DNA of 42,866 bases from DAOUAT01 sp964551735. Lineage in GTDB: Bacteria > Chloroflexota > Anaerolineae > CG2-30-64-16. The notes beneath the pieces are model-generated. The model was not told the DNA's origin, did not search any database, and was given only the letters and a program-made list of their open reading frames with translations. A program made the translations under genes and the position numbers. Position 1 is the stretch's first letter. Each line of letters starts with the position of its first letter. Location: NCBI GenBank assembly GCA_964551735.1, contig CAZKEF010000047.1, positions 1 through 42,866 on the forward strand, given 5' to 3'. Below, piece by piece: positions 17,319 to 26,084 of this stretch.

Positions 17319-17720
17319 CTACCCCTTCAACCGCTGATGCTCAACCTTCATGCACCGATCCATCACTACCTGTAAGCCGGCCGTCTCAGCGGCCTGCGCA
17401 GCCGCCTCATTGACCACCCCCAACTGCATCCACACGACTCTGGCGCCCGCAGCGATGGCTTCCGCCACGATCGGCCCCACCGCATCGGGCTTGCGGAAGA
17501 TGTCCACCACATCCACCGGGTGGGGGATGTCGGTTACGGTGGCGTAGCTCTTTTCACCCAGCACGCTGTCTACGACCGGGTTCACCGGGATGATCCGGTA
17601 GCCGTGGGCCTGGAGGTATTCGGCCACGCGGTAGCTGTCGCGGTCGGGTTTGTCCGATAGGCCGACGATGGCGATGGTCTTGGCAGTGAGCAGGATGGAT
17701 TTGAGGTCTTGGTCGGTCAT
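17319..17720 (-). CDS. CoA-binding domain protein (CoA_binding_2/YccU-like)
   Basis: ATG at 17720 with AAGGA 7-8 nt upstream; 133 aa, the usual length for this single-domain family. The Rossmann-type beginning is clear (TIAIVGLSDKPDRDSYRVAEYL), followed by GYRIIPVNP, the VDVVDIFRKP segment and VWMQLGVVNEAA, ending with a conserved Cys in MDRCMKVEH. Members bind CoA, or act as CoA-responsive modules related to succinyl-CoA synthetase alpha. The physiological role is poorly defined. Its stop codon directly abuts a palindromic repeat, and it forms a pair with the 130-aa gene upstream. Confidence 0.88.
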   Translation of the reverse strand: MTDQDLKSILLTAKTIAIVGLSDKPDRDSYRVAEYLQAHGYRIIPVNPVVDSVLGEKSYATVTDIPHPVDVVDIFRKPDAVGPIVAEAIAAGARVVWMQLGVVNEAAAQAAETAGLQVVMDRCMKVEHQRLKG

Positions 17721-17733
17721 GGTGGATTCCTTG

Positions 17734-17788
<55 letters not shown>

Positions 17789-17789
17789 T

Positions 17790-18182
17790 CTACTGTGGGT
17801 GTTCGGGGTTACGGAACTCCAGGTTAAACGCCAGGGTGCGCGTGTCGAGGGCTTGCTCGGCTCTTTCCAGCTCGATGGTCAGGGTGTAAAGCTCGCCGGG
17901 GCGCGGCGGTTGGCGCAGGTGCAGCGTCACCGACTGGTAGGTCTCGCGGATCTCGACCATAACCATGGTGCAGACGATCGCACCGTCGGGGTCGGCCACG
18001 GTGAACGCCAGGTTGGGAAAGCTGGCGAACGGCGTGATCTCGACGCGCGCCCACAGCCGGCCCAGGTCGGGATAGGGCCAGACCTCGGCGCGACGGATGG
18101 CCGGCGGCTGCGCCTCGGTCGGGGCCTGCAGGTCAGCCAGCGACGCGCGGTAGATTTCGATAGGGTCTTGCATTTCAGTCAT
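17790..18182 (-). CDS. Conserved-looking hypothetical protein, 130 aa
   Basis: The frame extends back to 18302, but that part is translated from the CACAAAG repeat, so the start is ATG 18182 (MTEMQDPIEIYRASL) or the next ATG at 18173. Neither has a clear ribosome site. The protein is soluble with alternating beta-like stretches (LWARVEITPFASFPNLAFTV, AIVCTMVMVEIRETYQ, ELYTLTIELERAEQ). That suggests a small beta-sandwich; no family is recognised. The repeat copy begins exactly at the chosen start codon, so the original promoter may have been displaced. It is followed on the same strand by the CoA-binding gene. Confidence 0.65.
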   Translation of the reverse strand: MTEMQDPIEIYRASLADLQAPTEAQPPAIRRAEVWPYPDLGRLWARVEITPFASFPNLAFTVADPDGAIVCTMVMVEIRETYQSVTLHLRQPPRPGELYTLTIELERAEQALDTRTLAFNLEFRNPEHPQ

Positions 18183-18329
18183 AGCGCGGTCTCCGGCCGC
18201 AATCAAATCCATCATCACAAAGACACAAAGTGACACGAAGTTCCCAGAGGCTTTGTGTCTTGGTGTCTTTGTGGTAAGGGCAAGGAGGATTCTCGCGCTC
18301 AACGCAAAGGTCGCGGAGTAATACTCTAG
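18180..18329. repeat. CACAAAG palindromic repeat, copy 2
   Basis: Direct copy of 17177-17318, from CATAGCGCGG to GGAGTAATACT-TAG. Together the two copies exactly bracket the CoA-binding and 130-aa genes. The first three bases form the ATG of the 130-aa gene on the minus strand. Confidence 0.85.
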
Positions 18330-18373
18330 TCAACCCGGCCATCAATCATTCGTGAACCAGCATAGATGATCTC

Positions 18374-18415
18374 AAATCCGCAATCCGCAATCCGCAATCC
18401 CTAATCCCCAATCCC
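18374..18415. repeat. Heptamer tandem repeat (CAATCCG)n
   Basis: Six tandem 7-bp units grading from CAATCCG to CAATCCC. The tract ends two bases before the stop codon of the EamA gene. A two-unit trace of the same heptamer lies inside the coding sequence at 42472-42486. Confidence 0.85.
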
Positions 18416-18417
18416 CC

Positions 18418-19305
18418 TCACCCCACCAACATACTCGCCATCACCAGCGCCGCGCCCACGACCAGGGTGACGGTTAGCGGCTCGCCCAGGAAAGCGACAG
18501 AGAGCGCGGCCGAGACGACCGGGATGGCGAAGAGCGTCACCGCGGCGCGGGAGGCAGTGACGCGGGCCAGGATCGCCAGCCACCACAGGTTGGCCAGCGC
18601 GCCGGAGCCCAGGCCGAGCAACAGCAACATGCCCCAGACGCTCAGGGGCAGGTCGAGGCGCAGTCCCTCCCACAGCGCCAGGGGCAGCAGGAACGCGGCG
18701 CCGACCGCAGCCACGGCCGTGATCACCACATCCGGCGCGAACTGCTCCGACAGCCGCTTGCCGCCGATGCTGTAGACCGCGGCGAAGGCGCAGGCGATCA
18801 CCATCAGGCCATCGCCCAGCAGGCCGGGCCCGCCCAGGCGCAGGTGGCCGGCGCCCTGGCTCACCAGCGCTGCGCCGATGAACGCACCGATCAGCGCCAG
18901 CCAGGCGACGGGACGCAGGCGTTCGCGCAGCAGGGTGGTGCCCAGGAACACGATGAAGATGGAGGTCAGGTTGGAGAGCACACCCGCGTTGGTGGCGGTG
19001 GTGTAGCGCAGCGCGGTGTTCTCGATGAAATAGAACAGCGTGACCCCCGTCAGCGCCACCCAGGTGACCGTCCAGCCCTGGCGGCGGAGCAAGTCGCGCG
19101 CCTCGGCCAGGCCCGCGCCGCGGCCACCGGGCCGAGGACCCCAGGCCAGCCAGCCGGCCAGCAGCACGGCCGAGATGGCCCAGCGGACGAACGCCAGCGC
19201 GGTCGGCCCCATGTGGGTCAGGGCGGCCTTGGTCAGCGGGAAGCTGGCGCCCCAGAACAGCGCCGCGCCCGCGGCCATCAGGTAGAGGCGAAGGCGGTAT
19301 GTCAT
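18418..19305 (-). CDS. EamA/DMT-family transporter
   Basis: 295 aa from ATG 19305, with ten hydrophobic segments arranged as two five-helix EamA halves. The first half opens with the family signature LFWGASFPLTKAAL, continues ALAFVRWAISAVLL and ends in TTLLRERLRPVAWLALIGAFIGAAL. The second half ends in VSAALSVAFLGEPLTVTLVVGAALV. Family members export amino acids or other small metabolites, or transport nucleotide sugars. The substrate cannot be told from sequence. The ribosome site is weak, and the start lies about 34 nt from a repeat element at 19339. Confidence 0.88.
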   Translation of the reverse strand: MTYRLRLYLMAAGAALFWGASFPLTKAALTHMGPTALAFVRWAISAVLLAGWLAWGPRPGGRGAGLAEARDLLRRQGWTVTWVALTGVTLFYFIENTALRYTTATNAGVLSNLTSIFIVFLGTTLLRERLRPVAWLALIGAFIGAALVSQGAGHLRLGGPGLLGDGLMVIACAFAAVYSIGGKRLSEQFAPDVVITAVAAVGAAFLLPLALWEGLRLDLPLSVWGMLLLLGLGSGALANLWWLAILARVTASRAAVTLFAIPVVSAALSVAFLGEPLTVTLVVGAALVMASMLVG

Positions 19306-19338
19306 CGGTGTCTGATCTTACAAGGAGATGCGTCGCTC

Positions 19339-19496
19339 TGTCACTCTGAGCGGGCCTGCTCCGTGAAGTGCGTTACGGCGAGCATCCAGCGAACGGTTTT
19401 AGGCCACGCGAGAACCTGTCCTGAGCTTGGCGAAGGATGCTTCACTGGATGCTCGCCACGGCGCAGGCGGCCTCGTTAACCTGTTCAGCACGACAT
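19339..19496. repeat. 158-bp palindromic element, family A
   Basis: Starts TGTCACTCTGAGCGGG and ends with a degraded match to the opposite terminal repeat (CTGTTCAGCACGACA). Inside, GGCGAGCATCCAG (19377-19389) and CTGGATGCTCGCC (19445-19457) are perfect 13-bp inverted arms. It fills the space between the smc 3' end and the EamA gene. Confidence 0.65.
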
Positions 19497-19503
19497 CGGT
19501 ATC

Positions 19504-22500
19504 TCACTCTGTTGCTGTGACCGGCGCCAGCTCGCGGCCGTTCAGCTTTAGCGACAGGGTTTGCGAGGTATGGTCAGCGCCCATGGAGATGCCGTAGATG
19601 GTGTCAGCAGCCTCGATGGTGCCGCGGTTGTGGGTGACCAGGATGAACTGCGTCGCTTGGCTCAATGTCTTCAGGACATCACGGAAGCGGCCCACGTTGG
19701 CTTCGTCCAGCGCAGCATCCACCTCGTCCAGCACGCAGAAGGGGGTGGGGCGGGTCTTAATGATGCTGAAGATGAGCGCGGCCGCGGTGAGCGCGCGCTC
19801 GCCGCCGGAGAGCAGCGCCAGCCCCTGCTCGCGCTTACCCGGCGGCCGGGCGATGATCTCGACGCCGGTGCTGCTGGGGCTGTCGGGATCGGTCAGCACC
19901 AGCTTGGCCGAGCCGCCGCCGAACAGGTTCACGAACTCCTCCTTGAAGCGGGCGGCCACCGCCTTGAAGGTGGCGAGAAACTCGCGCTCCATCACCCGGT
20001 CCAGCTCGGCGATCACTTCCTGCAGCGAAATCACGGCCTGGTCCAGGTCGGCCGCCTGGGTGGCGAGGAAGTTGTGGCGCGCCTCGACTTCGTTGTATTC
20101 GGCCAGCGCGTCCACGTTCACCGGGCCCAGCCGGCCGATTTGCGCGCGCAGGTTGCGCACGTCGGCATCCAGTCCTTCGGGCAATTCGGCTACCACCGGA
20201 AGCCGGGTAACCATGCCGTTGAGGGGCAGGGGGGGCTGACTGTCCACCAGCTCGTCTTCGGCGTCCGTGTTGTCCAGCGCGCTGGTCAGCTCGACCAGCC
20301 CCAGGTCCTTTTCGATCTCGCCTCGCAAATGAGCCAGCTCATCCTGGGCGCGCTGCACGGCCAAATCGGCCTGGCTCTGGCGCATTTGCGCGTGGCGAAG
20401 CTGCTCGCGCAGGAGCCGTTCTTCTGCTTCGGAACGGCGCTGCTGCGTTTCTAGTTCGGCCAACCGCGCCTCGGCCGGATCGATCTGCGCGCTCAAGGCG
20501 CCGATCTGCGCGGCGAGGTCGGCCGCGACCGTGGATTGGCGCTCGATGGTTTGGCCCGCCTCGTCCTCTTGCGCGGCCAACGCAGCGGCTCGCGCCTCTT
20601 TGGCCGCGATCTCCCGGCCCCGTTGCGCCTGCGCGTCGGCCAGCTCTTTGACCCGCGCGGCCTGACCCTGCAACTGGCCGGCGCTGACCGCGGCCTCGGC
20701 GCGCAGGCGTGCCAGTTCGGCCACCAGGTCGTCGGCCGCCAGCGCGTTGAGCGCGCGCCGCGCGGACTCAACCTGCGCGTCTTGGGCCGCGCCCTTGGCA
20801 GTAAGGTCGGTGATCGTGACGTAGAGCTCGGCTTCGCGCGCCTCCAGGCCGGCAAGGTCTTTCGCCAAGTTCCGGCGCCGCTCTTCGTGCCACATCTGGG
20901 TCTGGCGGCCGCGTTCGAGGGCCAACTGGGCGCGGTTCTGCTCGCCGGCCAGGCGTCCCTGCGCAGCGGCGATCTCCTCGCGGCGGACGCGAAACGCGTC
21001 GAGCGCGGTCGTCGCAGCCTTCTGCGCCTGCCGCGTCTCGGCCAGCCGGGCCTCGTGGTCGGCAACCTTGGCCGCGGCCGCCTGGATCTGGGCCGGCAGC
21101 TCGCGCAGGGCACGGGCGCGCGCCAGCAGGCCGGAATCGCGGCCTCGGTTTTCCGCGCCGCCGGTGACGCTGCCGCCGGGGCGCACGATCTCCCCCTCCA
21201 GCGTGACCAGGGTCGCGCCACCGGCCCGGCCCAAGAGCCGCCGCGCCGTGGGCAGATCCTGCACCACCACGGTATGGTTCAGCGCCAGCTCAACCGCGGG
21301 GCGGATGGCCGGATCGAATGTCACCAGCTCGCTGGCCAGGCCGATCACGCCGGCCGTGCGCGGCACGTCGGAGGGCCGGCCGGGGCGCAGGCTGTCCAGC
21401 GGCAAGAAGGTGGCGCGGCCCGCCTGGCTGCGTTTCAGGAAATCCACGGCAGCCTCGGCGTCCTCCCAGCGGCGCACCACGATATCCTGCACCCGGCCGC
21501 CCAGCGCGGCCTCCAAGGCGCGCTCCAGCTCCGACGGCACTTCGATGAGCTCACCCAGTGCGCCCACGATGCCCGGCAACGGGGGTGTGCGCGGCTTGCC
21601 GCCCGTTGGGGCGTCCTGTGCACCTCGGCTGGCAGCCAGGATCGCGCGCGCGCCGGCGCTCAGCCCTGCGCCCTCGTCGCGCAGCCGCAGCAGCATGTCC
21701 TGCTGGTCTTGCAGGCGACTCAGGCTGCGCTGGGCTTCGGCCACCTGACCGGCCACCGCGCGTTCCTCGGCCTGTGCGGCGGCCAATGCCTGGCCCTGGG
21801 CCTGCCGCTCTCGGTCGTTCTCGGCCAGCTGTGTGGTTAATTCAGCGGCTTTGGTCGCCAGTGCCTTGAGCTGGCCTTCGAGGTTGGCGATCTGTGCGGC
21901 CGCGGCCATCACGGCCTGCGCTTGCTCGGCGTCCGCTTGGGCCAGCTCACCCCGGCGCTCGGCCAATTGGCCCAGGCGGGAGCGGCGCTCGGCCAATTGC
22001 GTTTTCAGCGTCAGGGCCGCGTCCTGCGCTTGGGCCAGGCGGCTGGCCTGGGCCCGCCGCGCCTGCTCGCGCGCGTCTAGCTCGCGCTGCGCCGCGCCGA
22101 CGCGGGACGCGTGGGTGTCGTGGCCGGCGCCGGCTGCGGCCAGCTCGGTTTCCGCGGCCAGCAGGCGCTCCACGCCGTCCTCGAAGGCTGCGCGCAGGTG
22201 GATGAGCTCGCGCTGGAGCTCGTCGTGCTGCTCGCGCCACAGGCGAAGCTGCTCTGATCGGACCGCCAGCTCACGCCCCACGGTTTCGGCCTGGCGGTGT
22301 AGGCTGCTGCTGAGGCGGTGCCACTCGCTGGCCCGGTCGCGCAGGTCGGCGCGTTCGGCTCGCCGCGCGCTGACCTGTTCCAGCAGGGCGTTGAGCGCGG
22401 CGGTCTGTTCTTCGGCTGCGGCTGCGGCATCGGCCGCCCGTTCTTTCGTGCCGGCCACCGCCAGCAACGCCTGGCGCCAGCGGTAGCCGTACCAGGTGTG

Positions 22501-23181
22501 GAGGTGGGCTTCCAGATCGCGCTTAAGCTGTTGGTACTCCTGCGTCCGGCGTGCCTGGCCCTTGAGGTAGCGCAGCCGGGGGGTCAACTCGCTGATGATA
22601 TCGCGCGCGCGGGTGAGGTTGGTGGTGGCATCGGCCAGCTTTTGCGCGGCCTGTTCACGGCGGGTCTGGTGCACGGTGATGCCGGCCGCTTCCTCAAACA
22701 GCTTGCGCCGCTCATCGGCCCGCTGCGACAGCGCCTGGTCCACCAGCCCCTGGCCGATGACGCTGTAGGTGCGCTCGCTGAGGCCGGAGTTGCCCAGCAG
22801 CTCGGTGATGTCGCGCAGGCGGACACGGTTGCCGTTGAGGTAGTACTCGTTGTCACCCGACCGGAACGCGCGGCGGGTGATCTCGACCTCGCTGAAGTCA
22901 ATGGGCAGCCAGCCGGCGCTGTTATCGAGGGTGAGGGTGACCTGGGCCATGCCCATGCGCGCGCGCTGTTCGCTGCCCGAGAAGATCATGTCCTCGGTGC
23001 GTTTGCCGCGCAGCGCGCTGAAGCTCTGTTCACCGAGCACCCAGCGCAGGGCGTCCGCCACGTTGGATTTGCCGCTCCCGTTGGGACCGACGACCGCGGT
23101 GACGCCCGCGTCGAAGAGAAACTCGGTGCGCGTCGCAAAGGTTTTGTAACCCTGGAGTACAAGCTGTTTGAGGTAGCGCAC
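19504..23181 (-). CDS. smc: Chromosome partition protein SMC
   Basis: 1225 aa from GTG 23181 (MRYLKQLVLQGYKTFA). The Walker A motif is at residues 33-40 (GPNGSGKS) within AVVGPNGSGKSNVADALRWV. Two long coiled coils, rich in Ala, Gln, Arg and Glu, flank a hinge at about 525-660 (LPGIVGALGELIEVP, VTLEGEIVRPGGSVTGG). The head is completed by the ABC signature ALLSGGERALTAAALIF and the Walker B/D-loop CVLDEVDAALDEANV. SMC dimers compact and segregate the nucleoid with ScpAB, whose genes are not in the window. A TATAAT box at 23190-23195 lies only 8 nt before the GTG, so transcription may start almost at the start codon. The zinc-ribbon gene lies 94 nt upstream. Confidence 0.97.
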   Translation of the reverse strand: MRYLKQLVLQGYKTFATRTEFLFDAGVTAVVGPNGSGKSNVADALRWVLGEQSFSALRGKRTEDMIFSGSEQRARMGMAQVTLTLDNSAGWLPIDFSEVEITRRAFRSGDNEYYLNGNRVRLRDITELLGNSGLSERTYSVIGQGLVDQALSQRADERRKLFEEAAGITVHQTRREQAAQKLADATTNLTRARDIISELTPRLRYLKGQARRTQEYQQLKRDLEAHLHTWYGYRWRQALLAVAGTKERAADAAAAAEEQTAALNALLEQVSARRAERADLRDRASEWHRLSSSLHRQAETVGRELAVRSEQLRLWREQHDELQRELIHLRAAFEDGVERLLAAETELAAAGAGHDTHASRVGAAQRELDAREQARRAQASRLAQAQDAALTLKTQLAERRSRLGQLAERRGELAQADAEQAQAVMAAAAQIANLEGQLKALATKAAELTTQLAENDRERQAQGQALAAAQAEERAVAGQVAEAQRSLSRLQDQQDMLLRLRDEGAGLSAGARAILAASRGAQDAPTGGKPRTPPLPGIVGALGELIEVPSELERALEAALGGRVQDIVVRRWEDAEAAVDFLKRSQAGRATFLPLDSLRPGRPSDVPRTAGVIGLASELVTFDPAIRPAVELALNHTVVVQDLPTARRLLGRAGGATLVTLEGEIVRPGGSVTGGAENRGRDSGLLARARALRELPAQIQAAAAKVADHEARLAETRQAQKAATTALDAFRVRREEIAAAQGRLAGEQNRAQLALERGRQTQMWHEERRRNLAKDLAGLEAREAELYVTITDLTAKGAAQDAQVESARRALNALAADDLVAELARLRAEAAVSAGQLQGQAARVKELADAQAQRGREIAAKEARAAALAAQEDEAGQTIERQSTVAADLAAQIGALSAQIDPAEARLAELETQQRRSEAEERLLREQLRHAQMRQSQADLAVQRAQDELAHLRGEIEKDLGLVELTSALDNTDAEDELVDSQPPLPLNGMVTRLPVVAELPEGLDADVRNLRAQIGRLGPVNVDALAEYNEVEARHNFLATQAADLDQAVISLQEVIAELDRVMEREFLATFKAVAARFKEEFVNLFGGGSAKLVLTDPDSPSSTGVEIIARPPGKREQGLALLSGGERALTAAALIFSIIKTRPTPFCVLDEVDAALDEANVGRFRDVLKTLSQATQFILVTHNRGTIEAADTIYGISMGADHTSQTLSLKLNGRELAPVTATE

Positions 23182-23189
23182 AACCAGTG

Positions 23190-23195
23190 ATTATA
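23190..23195 (-). promoter_or_regulatory. -10 box just before smc
   Basis: TATAAT on the minus strand, 8 nt before the smc GTG. The possible -35 (TTGGCG, 18-nt spacing) is weak. If used, the mRNA would have a 5' leader of only one or two bases. Confidence 0.4.
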
Positions 23196-23275
23196 GCCTT
23201 AAACGGCAGCGGGCGCCAACCGGGTGGGTGCCGCTGATCGGCCCGGCGCGCCCGCTGGACAATGTTATGACTGTC

Positions 23276-23623
23276 TTAGCGCCGCGGGTTGCGCTTCTCG
23301 AAGCAGTCGCGACAGTAGACGGGACGGCCTTGGCGCGGCTCGAAAGGCAGTTCGGTGGTCACACCGCAGTCGGCGCAGACCGCTGTGAACGTTTGGCGCG
23401 GCCCGCCCTGGCCCCGGCCGCCGTAGCCGCCCCGGGATTCGCCATAGCCCCGGCCGCCGAAGCCACCGCTATCGCGGCCAGCCTTGCGGGTGGCCCGGCA
23501 ATCCGCGCAGCGTGTCGGTTCGCTGAAGCCACGGGTGGCATAAAATTCCTGCTCGCCCGCGGTGAAGGTAAATTGCTTGCCGCAGTCGCGACAAGTCAGG
23601 TTGCGATCGGTGTACTGACCCAC
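23276..23623 (-). CDS. Zinc-ribbon domain protein
   Basis: The start chosen is GTG 23623 because GGAGG lies 5 nt upstream and the resulting M-GQYTDRNLTCRDCGKQF matches the family beginning. The longer frame to 23668 adds unlike residues. The product is 115 aa. Zinc site 1 is CRDC at the N-terminus plus CADC after RGFSEPTR. A Gly/Arg-rich stretch (GGFGGRGYGESRGGYGG) resembles RGG boxes that bind RNA. A second ribbon, CADCGVTTELPFEP and YCRDCFEKR, closes the protein. It is probably a nucleic-acid-binding protein; the role is not established. It has a good promoter and lies just upstream of smc. Confidence 0.82.
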   Translation of the reverse strand: MGQYTDRNLTCRDCGKQFTFTAGEQEFYATRGFSEPTRCADCRATRKAGRDSGGFGGRGYGESRGGYGGRGQGGPRQTFTAVCADCGVTTELPFEPRQGRPVYCRDCFEKRNPRR

Positions 23624-23777
23624 GGTATCCTCCAGAATAAGAAAACGAGTGCCATGAAGGCACGCCACTTGTCACCCAGCTTTGCTACCGTGAGCCTGTA
23701 CATCGCGCGGCGCCCGCACGCCAGCGCATGCGCTGTGGTTCCCCGTGTATCCGGCTGTTTGTGACTTACTTGTATAC

Positions 23778-23805
23778 ATTATAGACGGTTTGTGGAAATG
23801 CGCAA
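23778..23805 (-). promoter_or_regulatory. Promoter of the zinc-ribbon gene
   Basis: TTGCGC (23805-23800), 16-nt spacer and a perfect TATAAT (23783-23778) on the minus strand. Transcription would start near 23771, giving a leader of about 148 nt before the GTG at 23623. The leader is unusually long for its neighbours. Confidence 0.6.
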
Positions 23806-23905
23806 GTAGGGGCGGGTCTTGCTGCGTCAAAAGTGCGCTGGACAGCCCCCGCACGACTGCGACATGGGGGCGGGCTTGAGCCGATGACACGCGTCCCGCC
23901 CCTAT
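23806..23905. repeat. TGTAGGGGCGGGT-ended element, family B
   Basis: Begins GTAGGGGCGGGTC and ends CCCGCCCCTAT, inverted ends, with a related internal GGGGGCGGGC. The right end lies 3 bp from the prfB stop codon. Related copies are at 32781-33105, 36137-36201 and 41845-41933. Confidence 0.6.
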
Positions 23906-23908
23906 GTC

Positions 23909-25013
23909 CTACGTCCGCGCGCCCATCTGATCCTTCAACCACGCCTCGATGAACAGGTCAATCTCGCCATCTAGCACTGCGCCGGTGTTGCCGGTTTCCA
24001 CCTCGGTGCGCAGGTCTTTCACCATCTGGTAAGGCTGGAGCACGTAGGAGCGGATCTGGTTGCCCCAGCCGGCTTCAACGTGTTTGCCCTTCAAGCGGGC
24101 CTGCTCGGCCTCCATCTTCTGCAGCTCGATGTCGTACAGCTTGCCGCGCAGCACGCGCATGGCCGACTCACGGTTCTGGAGCTGGCTGCGCTCGTTCTGG
24201 CAGGTGACGACGATGCCGGTTGGGATGTGGGTGAGGCGGATCGCGGTGGAGTTCTTCTGCACGTTCTGGCCGCCCGCGCCCGCCGACCGGTAGACGTCAA
24301 TCTTCAGGTCGTTGGGATTGATGTCCACCTCGATCTGCTCATCGAGGACGGGCAACACCTCGATCAGCGCGAACGAGGTATGCCGCCGCGCGGATGCGTC
24401 GAAGGGGCTGATGCGCACCAGGCGATGCACCCCGCGCTCGGCCTTGAGGTGGCCATAGGCCCACGGCCCGTCCATCTCGATGGTGACCGTCTTGATGCCA
24501 GCCTCTTCGCCGTCGAGCTGGTCGGTGATCTCGGTGGCGTAGCCGTGGCGCTCCGCATAGCGCAGATACATGCGCATCAGCATCTGCGCCCAGTCCTGGG
24601 CTTCGGTGCCGCCGACGCCGGCGTGGATGGATAGGATCGCGCTGTTGCGGTCGTAAGGGCCGCTCATGGCCAGCTGGAATTCCAGCTTCGCGTAGCGTTC
24701 CGCGATCGCATCTGTCTCGCGGCTCGCCTCCGCCGCAGCATCTTCATCGCCGGCCTCCTCGGCCAGGTCGAGCAGCGCCAGGGCATCTTCCACCTGCCGG
24801 GCGATTCCGTTCCAGGTATTGACCTCGTCGCGCAGCGCGGCCAGGTCGCGCATGACCGACTTGGCCGCCTGCGGGTCGTTCCAGATATCGGCGCTGGCCG
24901 ACTTTTCTTCTAGCTTTTCTATCTCTGCTTGTTTGCCTGGGACGTCAAAGACGCCTCCGCATGGCATCAATTTGCTCGGAGAGCAGCGCCAACTGGGTGC
25001 GGGTTTCTTCCAT
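23909..25013 (-). CDS. prfB: Peptide chain release factor 2, programmed +1 frameshift
   Basis: Translation starts at ATG 25013 (GAGG 6 nt upstream) and reads 22 codons, MEETRTQLALLSEQIDAMRR then RL, to a TGA at 24947-24945. A +1 slip on CTT-TGAC continues as DVPGKQAEIEKLEEK to the stop at 23909, giving about 367 aa, normal for RF2. The codon-recognition motif SPF (RISPFDAS) and the catalytic GGQ (GAGGQNVQKNSTAIR) are present. RF2 releases peptides at UGA and UAA and, through the in-frame UGA, limits its own synthesis when it is abundant. It lies 8 nt after the ftsY stop codon, so the two genes are probably co-transcribed. Confidence 0.96.
24945..24958 (-). promoter_or_regulatory. prfB programmed frameshift signal
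   Basis: GGAGG (24958-24954), 3 nt (CGT), CTT and TGAC. The internal Shine-Dalgarno-like run at 3-nt spacing before the slippery CTT and the stop followed by C reproduce the known bacterial prfB signal. Confidence 0.95.
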
Positions 25014-25021
25014 GATTACCT

Positions 25022-25969
25022 CTATCCTAATATCCCCTCGACAAATGCCTTAGGATCGAATTCAGCAAGGTCATCAGCCTTTTCGCCCGTGCCGACGAAG
25101 CGGACCGGAATGCCGAGCTCCTGCTCGATGGCGAAGACAATGCCGCCTTTGGCCGTGCCATCCAGCTTGGTCAGGATGATGCCGGTGACGGCGACGGCCT
25201 CCTTGAAGTGCTTGGCCTGGCTGATGGCGTTCTGGCCCGTGGTGGCGTCCAGCACCAGCAAGGTCTCGTGCGGTGCGGCGTGAACCTGGCGGGCGCACAC
25301 CGAGCGCACCTTTTCCAGTTCTTTCATCAGGTTGAACTTGGTGTGCAACCGTCCGGCCGTGTCCACGATCAGTAGGTCGGCATTGCGGCTTTCCTGACTG
25401 GCCCGGATCGCGTCGTAGACCACCGCGCCCGGATCGGCGCCCGGCGCCTGCGCGATGACTTCCACGCCGATGCGCTCGCCCCAGATCTTGAGCTGGTCGA
25501 TCGCTGCCGCGCGGAAGGTGTCGGCCGCGGCAAGCGTGACCTTTTTGCCGCGGGCCCTGTAATACCGGGCCAGCTTGGCGATGCTGGTGGTCTTGCCCGA
25601 TCCATTGACGCCCACGATCAGCACCACGGTGAGCAGGCGCGGCTCTTCGATCACGCTCGGCGTTGGATGGGCGATCAGCTTGACCAGTTCGTCCTTCAGC
25701 GCCGCGCGCACATCTTCGACGCGCTTCAGCCGTTCGCGCTGCACCCGGCCGCGCAGCCGTTCCACCAGCCCGAGCGCGGTGTTGACGCCCAGGTCGGCCT
25801 GGATCAGGATCTCTTCCAGCTCATCCCACGTCTCATCGGTGACCTCATTGGCCTGAAACAGGGTGTTGATGCGGCCGAAGAAGCCTTGTCGCGTCTTGGC
25901 CAGGCTGGCCTGGATCTTGGCTTCATCTTCCGCCTGTTGGGCGGGGGTTTTGCGAAAAAGACCGAACAT
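25022..25969 (-). CDS. ftsY: Signal recognition particle receptor FtsY
   Basis: The start is ATG 25969 (MFGLFRKTP) with AGGAG 6 nt upstream; the frame reaches 26110, but that part contains the promoter and hairpin. The product is 315 aa, a short FtsY without the long acidic A domain. The N domain is about residues 25-100. The GTPase G domain has G1 VGVNGSGKTTS (119-129), the AADTFRAAA insertion box, G3 DTAGRLHTK, G4 TKLDGTAKGG and VGTGEKADDL. It docks ribosome-SRP complexes at the membrane by GTP-coupled pairing with Ffh. The prfB gene follows after 8 nt. Confidence 0.96.
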   Translation of the reverse strand: MFGLFRKTPAQQAEDEAKIQASLAKTRQGFFGRINTLFQANEVTDETWDELEEILIQADLGVNTALGLVERLRGRVQRERLKRVEDVRAALKDELVKLIAHPTPSVIEEPRLLTVVLIVGVNGSGKTTSIAKLARYYRARGKKVTLAAADTFRAAAIDQLKIWGERIGVEVIAQAPGADPGAVVYDAIRASQESRNADLLIVDTAGRLHTKFNLMKELEKVRSVCARQVHAAPHETLLVLDATTGQNAISQAKHFKEAVAVTGIILTKLDGTAKGGIVFAIEQELGIPVRFVGTGEKADDLAEFDPKAFVEGILG

Positions 25970-26014
25970 GATTTGCTCCTGCGCAAGCTCGGACAGCCGT
26001 CTCGGTGCGTTAAA

Positions 26015-26041
26015 AACCCCAGACCGGCACCGGCTGGGGTT
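26015..26041 (-). terminator. Terminator-like hairpin in the ftsY leader
   Basis: On the minus strand AACCCCAG pairs with CTGGGGTT around CCGGTGCCGGT, followed by TTTTTAA. It lies between the ftsY promoter (about 10 nt after its predicted start) and the ftsY ribosome site. No other minus-strand gene is upstream. It may attenuate ftsY-prfB transcription, or simply protect the mRNA 5' end. Confidence 0.55.
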
Positions 26042-26056
26042 CTCACATCCTGGATG

Positions 26057-26084
26057 ATTATACATGATCCGCGTGGAATGACAA
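26057..26084 (-). promoter_or_regulatory. ftsY-prfB promoter
   Basis: TTGTCA (26084-26079), a 16-nt spacer and a perfect TATAAT (26062-26057) on the minus strand. Its -35 hexamer overlaps the -35 hexamer of the rnc promoter on the other strand. Confidence 0.7.

Noticed and set aside
20536..21840. Long plus-strand frame (434 codons) opposite smc
   Set aside because: It is the antisense of the SMC coiled coil, whose motifs are unmistakable on the minus strand; its sequence is Arg/Gly-rich shadow with no ribosome site or family.
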